Shown piece after piece: positions 59,256-64,000 of a DNA stretch of 64,000 nucleotides; positions within the stretch are counted from its first letter, which is position 1, and every line of letters begins with the position of its first letter. A program made the position numbers and the translations under genes. Origin of the DNA: a bacterium (GTDB lineage Bacteria; Vulcanimicrobiota; Xenobia; Xenobiales; JADMJV01). The stretch is taken from contig JAFEBA010000037.1 of NCBI GenBank assembly GCA_018266105.1, positions 44,911-108,910 on the forward strand. The letters are read 5' to 3'. Below the pieces are notes generated by a model. That model had not been told where the DNA came from. It was given only the letters and a program-made list of their open reading frames with translations, and ran no database searches.

Positions 59256-59462
59256 ATGCTGAGAAGACTCCTGATCGCAAGCCTGTTTCTGGCCGGCTGC
59301 TCCCAGACCGTCCACTATGTTTCCAGCCGAAAGAGCGATGTCTTCCACCGGTCGACTTGCTCCGAGGTCGGCCACATCAAGAGCGAAAACCTGCAATCCC
59401 TGGGTGACGAACGATCTGCCGCCGCCAAAGACCGCCGTGCCTGTGACGTCTGCAAGCCTTAG
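59256..59462 (+). CDS. Small lipoprotein with Ada-like metal-binding motif
   Basis: 68 residues from ATG 59256: MLRRLLIASLFLAGCSQ is a lipobox leader (LAGC, Cys ~15). The mature protein is VHYVSSRKSDVFHRSTCSEV, then KDRRACDVCKP; the Y-V-x-S-x-x-S-x-x-F-H-x-x-x-C and C-x-x-C residues are those of the Ada-type zinc site seen in small exported proteins. An extended ATG at 59211 is possible but would leave the lipobox internal. Confidence 0.6.
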   Translation: MLRRLLIASLFLAGCSQTVHYVSSRKSDVFHRSTCSEVGHIKSENLQSLGDERSAAAKDRRACDVCKP

Positions 59463-61717
59463 TGTTGGTGATAGGCGATGAAGTTGAATTGAGTGTCCAG
59501 GCCGACCTGGTTCTGTAGCAAGTTCTGCAGATAGGTTGGGTCGAACACAAGTTTGGCACTCTTGGCGGCCAGGGTTACCTCGGTTGGGTTGGTCGGGCTG
59601 GTCGGATCGCCCGGGTCTTTGCCATAGGAGACCATGGCGCCGGTCAGCTTGAAGTCGGCCCACTTGGTTTTGTCCATCCCGCCGGTGCGAATACCGATAT
59701 TGCCCCATCCGTAGATGACGCCTTTGATGTCCACGTTCTCGTATTTTGATCCGCCTAACTTGTAGGCAAAGGAATTGATGTCGATATTGCCCTGGGCATA
59801 GATGCTCAGGCCGTTATCCTGGTTGGCGCTCAGGCTCACGCCATTGCCGCGTAGCAGAATGTCCTTGCCGGCGATCAACGAGGCGCCGTTGCCTTTGAGC
59901 TTGCCTCCCAGCAGCAGGCTGCCTTCCGTGCGCAGAGTGACGGCGCCATTTTTGTCTTTGCCCTTGGTGCTGTCATCGATCAGGCGAATGGTGAGGTCTT
60001 GGACCGACAGGCCGCCAGATTTCGTTGGATCGACCGGGTCGAGCGGTGCTCCCGAGTAGCTGCTCAGGGCGGCGTTCAGGCCGGGGTCGTTTTGGGCCTG
60101 AGTCATCAAGGTTTGGGCCAACTGGAGGGATCCAAACTGATAATTGTCTTTGGAAGTGCCGTCCCAGCTCACGTCCCAGTTCTGAATTTTCACGGTGGGG
60201 TTGCTGCTGAACAACCCGTTGAACTGCATGCCCGGGATACTGCTACCGCTGCTGACGACCGATTGAAAAATGGGCACTAGAGCCGAAGGGAGGGGAGCTG
60301 CTGAGAGCATCGTGCCCTGGTTGGCGCTGACCTGCCAGTAGGGACTGGGCAGCCAGGTGCTGTTGGTAAAGTCCCAACCGGGAGTGGGCGGGACGGTCTG
60401 AAAGAGTGTGGCCTGAAGCAAGTTTGCCAGTCCGATGACGTTCGTGGCGGCCGGAGCAGCGCCACCCGCCGGGGGTGAAGGAGCACCGGCTGCAGCCGCG
60501 GCTTCGACTTCGGTGGGAGCACCCTGGCGCGGAATGATGGCCAGGTCCTTGGTTTTGCCGCTGCCCGTAACCTGGGTGTCTTTGTGAAATTGCACTTCAA
60601 TCTCTTGCTTGGCCCCGGGTTTGGCGTCCACCACATCAAAGCCGGCCGGTGGGGGACCTGGAGTGGCCTCGATGAGTGCTCCGGCCGTGCGCTGGGCCCA
60701 GTAGTCGGCGTAGGTCATGTCGTAGTAGCGAACCTGGGGTGTTTGGGTGGTGGGGTCCCAGTCGATTTCATAGACCCCACCTTTGACGGTGTTGGCTCCG
60801 CTGGGTGTGGGCGTGGAGTCTTTGTTGATGGAATAAAACGAGACTTTCGGGTCGGCGGGTTTGATGGTGATCTTTTTGGAGTCGTAGTTGCTCCCTGACC
60901 AACCGCCTTCCACTTCGCCGTTGGGCGAAGTGAGCATGCCCTGAGAGTCCAGGCTCATGGAGCCTCGGCTGCGCAATCGGGCAATCTGGGAGCGCGAGTT
61001 GCTAAAGTTGACTTCCTGGTCTTTGTCTACGCTGAAGTTCAGACTGCCCGCGGCCATCACCACGGCGTCGGAAGCGCCGTTCTTGGGATTGCTGATCTGC
61101 AGCACGCCTTCACCCATCAGAGTGCTGGGAGTGTAGCTGAATCCGCTCGGAGCCCCTCCCGTGAGGGCCACGCGGCCGCAGCAGCCTTCCACAGCCAGCA
61201 CCACGGTGTGAGCGGGGACGTCAAAACGTGAGCCGCTGGCGGAACTGACCGAGCCCGTAGAATCGCAAGCGGGCAGAGGGCGGCTGCTGTTGCTTTGGAG
61301 ATTGTTAAAGCTGAGTTGGTGTAGCTCCGTCCAGGGGTAGGCCGGATCGTTCATTCCATCGGCACCGCCGGGCCCGTCCAAATAGTTGAATCGAATCCGA
61401 AAGCGGCTCCAGCGCTCGCCTTCTTTGACCCAGCCTTCGACCTGTCCATCCCCTTCTTGAACCCACAGGCCTGAGCTAAGGCTCCCGACGGTCTGGGCGG
61501 TTTGGGCCCGCCAGGCGCCGCCGTTGGCTCTCAGGCGAGCGATGGCGTAATCCATGCCGGTGCGCACAGCACGTTCGGCCACCTGTCGGTCGGCCAGCTG
61601 GCGCCCCTGGGTCAAGCTGGCGGGCGCCAGTGAAAGGGCGGCGGTTGCGAACATGGCAACCAGCAGTGCGATGAACATCATACTGATCAGAAAGATGGCA
61701 CGGCGAGGCTGACGCAT
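59459..61717 (-). CDS. Large PilX-like pilus-associated protein
   Basis: 752 residues with N-terminal RRAIFLISMMFIALLVAMFATA, one hydrophobic helix after a short basic leader. The long extracellular body is Gly/Ser/Asn-rich with repeated short strands (GASLIAGKDILLRGNGVSLS, GLSIYAQGNIDINSFAYKLG), as expected of an adhesin-like beta-helix. Same layout as the protein at 9002. 20 bp after the 61738 gene, so the third gene of an operon with the paladin-like phosphatase. Function unproven. Confidence 0.6.
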   Translation of the reverse strand: MRQPRRAIFLISMMFIALLVAMFATAALSLAPASLTQGRQLADRQVAERAVRTGMDYAIARLRANGGAWRAQTAQTVGSLSSGLWVQEGDGQVEGWVKEGERWSRFRIRFNYLDGPGGADGMNDPAYPWTELHQLSFNNLQSNSSRPLPACDSTGSVSSASGSRFDVPAHTVVLAVEGCCGRVALTGGAPSGFSYTPSTLMGEGVLQISNPKNGASDAVVMAAGSLNFSVDKDQEVNFSNSRSQIARLRSRGSMSLDSQGMLTSPNGEVEGGWSGSNYDSKKITIKPADPKVSFYSINKDSTPTPSGANTVKGGVYEIDWDPTTQTPQVRYYDMTYADYWAQRTAGALIEATPGPPPAGFDVVDAKPGAKQEIEVQFHKDTQVTGSGKTKDLAIIPRQGAPTEVEAAAAAGAPSPPAGGAAPAATNVIGLANLLQATLFQTVPPTPGWDFTNSTWLPSPYWQVSANQGTMLSAAPLPSALVPIFQSVVSSGSSIPGMQFNGLFSSNPTVKIQNWDVSWDGTSKDNYQFGSLQLAQTLMTQAQNDPGLNAALSSYSGAPLDPVDPTKSGGLSVQDLTIRLIDDSTKGKDKNGAVTLRTEGSLLLGGKLKGNGASLIAGKDILLRGNGVSLSANQDNGLSIYAQGNIDINSFAYKLGGSKYENVDIKGVIYGWGNIGIRTGGMDKTKWADFKLTGAMVSYGKDPGDPTSPTNPTEVTLAAKSAKLVFDPTYLQNLLQNQVGLDTQFNFIAYHQH

Positions 61718-61737
61718 AGATTAAATATACCATGGAT

Positions 61738-62319
61738 TTAATCGATGTAGGGTTCCGAGGCGAGCAGAAATTGACGGGCTTGCTGCAGGCTGTCGTTGAC
61801 CTGGGCCAGCAGAGCCTCGGCCAGTGACTGCGCGGGGGTGCCTTGTCGCAGCATACCCACCAGTTCCAGGGCCAGATTGAGCCCGTCACAGGCCAGAGAC
61901 GTGGCCAGGTTAAACGTCTCAGCCAGTTCCCGATCCTCTTTGGCTTCGGGACTCTCGCCTTCAGGCAAGCTGACGCGTTTTTGCCAGCCCACCAACTGCT
62001 GGCGCAACCAGACCTCCAGCTCGTCCAACTGCTCGAGGCTGCAGCCCTGCTGGATCATCTCCGCCAGCTGGCGAGTAACTCGAGGTTCATTGCGCTCTCC
62101 CAGCCGACGCATGGCCGCTTCGATGGCCCGCTCCCGTTCTTCGGCGCTCTGGAAACTGGCCAGGGTCGGGTCGTGGACCTCCGGTTCCGCTTGATTGACC
62201 TGCACCTGAGCGGGCAACTCCTGGGCCAGCTCCTCCAGGCTGCCTTCAAATGCGTCGTGGTGGGAACGCTGGCGCGCTTCGCCCCGCTCAAATTGAAGAT
62301 GAACTTCGAATTCGCTCAA
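61738..62319 (-). CDS. Helical protein of unknown function, partner of phosphatase
   Basis: 193 residues from TTG 62319, which overlaps the phosphatase stop (TTGA). Almost wholly helical and acidic: ELAQELPAQVQVNQAEPEV, RQLAEMIQQGCSLEQLDELE, LACDGLNLALELVGMLRQG. No signal or membrane segment. The tight coupling suggests a chaperone-like or regulatory partner, but no family was recognised. Confidence 0.6.
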   Translation of the reverse strand: MSEFEVHLQFERGEARQRSHHDAFEGSLEELAQELPAQVQVNQAEPEVHDPTLASFQSAEERERAIEAAMRRLGERNEPRVTRQLAEMIQQGCSLEQLDELEVWLRQQLVGWQKRVSLPEGESPEAKEDRELAETFNLATSLACDGLNLALELVGMLRQGTPAQSLAEALLAQVNDSLQQARQFLLASEPYID

Positions 62320-63710
62320 GCGAGGTTGGAAGCGGATTGGCGGTTCAGCAGGGCCACCTGCACGCGCTCGAGGTTTTGCTCGATTTCGGGATGCCTCTTT
62401 TTCCACTGTGAGTAGGTCAGCTTAAAGTCTGGAGCCTGGTCTTGAGCATACTGCTCAAAGGACAGAATGGTGTGGTAGCGGTCCAGGTAGTCTTTGGCGT
62501 GCTGCAGATTTTCCACGCGGTCATCTTCCAGGGCTTCGGTTTCAGAGGCCTTGCGCGCCTTGCCCACGGACTTCTTGAGGTCATGGAATTTGTTGTAGCG
62601 CTCGATCACCTGGTCGGCCTCTTCCTGCGACCCACCGCTGAGCTTCCTGGCATCTTTTAAGCACTGCAAGAGGCCGCGGTAATTGCCGGGATTATGGTGA
62701 CCCTGCTCTTTGACGTCTTCGCGCAGCGCCTTGTCTTTTAAGACCGATTTTTCTTCGCCGAGTTTGGCCCTTCGTAACATGCTGGAGAGCACCATGCCGG
62801 TGGTGGTGCGCCCCTCCCCGGCATGGCAGTTAAAAATCAGAGGCTGGGAAGGGTCAGCGTCTTTGAGAGACTTGACCAGATCGTCGATGTCCTGGTCGGT
62901 GGGCTTCTTCGTGTCGGTCACCGGCACTCGGTGGAACTCGACCTTGTAGCCCCCTTTCTTGGCCAGATCGGAGTAGACTTCCTCAACCGTCTGGACCGAC
63001 TTGACTTCCACTTCCCGGGACACCACCCGGACATTGGGGGGGCTGCCTTCTTCGTCGTGCACGATCAGCTTGCCGCCGTTGCGCTTGACTTCGTCGAGAA
63101 TGTCGGTTTTGAGCTGTCTCTCCAACTTCTCGACCTCTGCCGCAGTGCGGCCCGGATGCTCCTGGTTGAAGCCCGGGGCTTTGACGTTGCGCAGGTTGAG
63201 AGGTTGGCCGTTGACGTAGATAACCGGTTCTTCACGCAGGTTGGTCCAGATGGCCGGTTTCTTGCTGGGACCGCCCGGCCCGCAACCAGCTTTTTCCAAG
63301 ACCGCCTTGATGCCGTCCACGCTGGGCTGGGCCACTCCGTGAATACCTTCGCCGGCCTCGCGATAGTGTGGAGCGCCCGCCACCTCGGCGGTGTCGCGCA
63401 GAAACGGGTACTGGTCAAATTTCAGGAAGGTATCGTGAGCCAGAACCTTGCCGTGTCGGTTGGGGACTTCAGGGATCGGAGTCTTCTTCCAGGAGTGCTG
63501 CGCCCTCGCAGCCGCTGTGGTCTGGACCTCCGGTCTGGTGGGAGCGGCCGGCGCACCCGGGGCGCTGTCAAACAAGCTCACCAGATGCTCGACCTGACCG
63601 TGCCAGAGTTCCGGCGTCAGTCCCTGCGCTGGCACCTCCCCGCTCAAAGTGGGAGGGGTATAAACAATATAGTTGAGCGCGTTGGTTGCCTGGCCGCCGA
63701 CTTTATCCAC
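62316..63710 (-). CDS. Paladin/PTP-like cysteine phosphatase
   Basis: 464 residues from GTG 63710. The active site is CHAGEGR (Cys 295 to Arg 301), a C-x5-R loop followed by TTTGM as in paladin-type repeats. Residues 155-170 (WTNLREEPVIYVNGQP) match the W-x-N-L-R-E-E-P-v-x-Y-i-N-G-x-P phrase of paladins, before an HDEEG segment. PTP-like phytases and paladins dephosphorylate inositol phosphates or phosphoinositides. Residues 1-~75 are disordered and Pro-rich. Translation is coupled to the downstream 193-aa gene. Substrate unknown. Confidence 0.85.
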   Translation of the reverse strand: MDKVGGQATNALNYIVYTPPTLSGEVPAQGLTPELWHGQVEHLVSLFDSAPGAPAAPTRPEVQTTAAARAQHSWKKTPIPEVPNRHGKVLAHDTFLKFDQYPFLRDTAEVAGAPHYREAGEGIHGVAQPSVDGIKAVLEKAGCGPGGPSKKPAIWTNLREEPVIYVNGQPLNLRNVKAPGFNQEHPGRTAAEVEKLERQLKTDILDEVKRNGGKLIVHDEEGSPPNVRVVSREVEVKSVQTVEEVYSDLAKKGGYKVEFHRVPVTDTKKPTDQDIDDLVKSLKDADPSQPLIFNCHAGEGRTTTGMVLSSMLRRAKLGEEKSVLKDKALREDVKEQGHHNPGNYRGLLQCLKDARKLSGGSQEEADQVIERYNKFHDLKKSVGKARKASETEALEDDRVENLQHAKDYLDRYHTILSFEQYAQDQAPDFKLTYSQWKKRHPEIEQNLERVQVALLNRQSASNLA

Positions 63711-63929
63711 CCTGATGAACCCCGCTTTCGCCTGTGCTCTAAATCGCCTGACCGACCGCTGAACGACTGGTCCACGGATTGGCTAGAATTAGGCGCGTCC
63801 CCGCCCCAGCCCTCTCGCGGCGAGCGAGCGGCTCTGGGCCAATCTTAAGCGGAGCTTCAGCCAACACGGGGATGCCCTTCAGCCCGAAAGCCTAGACTGG
63901 GCATGTAAATCCGGAAGGGAAGACCATCT
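63711..63929. other. Intergenic region before the right-edge gene
   Basis: 219 bp without a coding frame I can support. One weak stem, ATGCCC (63872-63877) with GGGCAT (63899-63904), encloses TTCAGCCCGAAAG and ends just before GGAAGGGA, the ribosome site of the right-edge gene. Too short to call a riboswitch. Confidence 0.3.
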
Positions 63930-64000
63930 ATGAATCATATGAAAATTCTTATCGCCGCCGTTCTAGGCGCCTCGCTCTCGGGACTGGCCCAGGCCCGGCC
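63930..64000 (+). CDS. Secreted protein, N-terminal fragment (runs off right edge)
   Basis: ATG 63930, or 63939, opens MKILIAAVLGASLSGLAQA, a standard Sec signal peptide with an A-x-A cleavage site. GGAAGGGA is 9 nt upstream. The rest of the gene lies outside the window, so the product cannot be named. Confidence 0.7.
   Translation, partial: MNHMKILIAAVLGASLSGLAQAR

Overview
The window looks like a chromosomal segment of a GC-rich, Gram-negative-type bacterium. It is densely packed, with many 4-bp ATGA/GTGA gene overlaps and frequent GTG and TTG starts. It contains an outer-membrane beta-barrel porin, several lipoproteins, type IV pilus/type II secretion-like parts and a long-chain olefin (Ole) gene set. 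I see no rRNA, tRNA, transposase, integrase, prophage or CRISPR, so it reads as ordinary chromosome rich in lineage-specific genes. The lineage cannot be fixed from the sequence. A deep-branching phylum such as Vulcanimicrobiota/Eremiobacterota or Armatimonadota, or a myxobacterium-like group, is only a guess.

1-9 kb: a complete high-affinity K+ uptake locus (small membrane peptide, kdpF, kdpA, kdpB, kdpC, a second kdpD, kdpE), with a divergent first kdpD running off the left edge. The left KdpD keeps its nucleotide-binding motifs; the one inside the operon has lost them. 9-13 kb: pseudopilin and PilX-like genes, plus a membrane protein carrying a GspF-N-like domain; the GspF at 19.4-20.5 kb lacks that domain. 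12.4-23.8 kb: lipoproteins, a secreted protein with 31 consecutive Asp, an HTTM-like membrane protein, S9 and M28 peptidases, an HMA metal-binding protein, and a DUF47-Pit phosphate transport pair.

23.8-28.5 kb: oleB-oleC-oleD (no oleA in view) and a porin. 28.8-36.5 kb: secreted unknowns, a TerB-like protein divergent from a PspA-like protein, two GH13 amylases separated by a structured leader with an intrinsic terminator, and a Tat-exported reductase. 36.5-46.7 kb: acid phosphatase, di-haem peroxidase, MscL, glycerophosphodiesterase, PlsC-like acyltransferase, an Asn/Tyr-rich secreted protein ending in six His, a three-gene unknown membrane operon and an RluA-type pseudouridine synthase.

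46.7-64 kb: NlpC/P60 protein, FHA-Ser/Thr kinase, and an operon of a giant 34-residue-repeat protein, a glycosyltransferase and a KirBac channel. Then come a metallophosphoesterase operon, an M48 peptidase, a carotenoid oxygenase, and an operon with a paladin-like cysteine phosphatase, an unknown partner and a large PilX-like protein. Ion and osmotic handling (Kdp, KirBac, MscL, Pit) and the cell envelope are recurring themes. The most unusual items are the 34-residue repeat protein, the two unequal KdpDs, the detached GspF-N-like domain, the paladin-like phosphatase operon and the structured leader before the second amylase.
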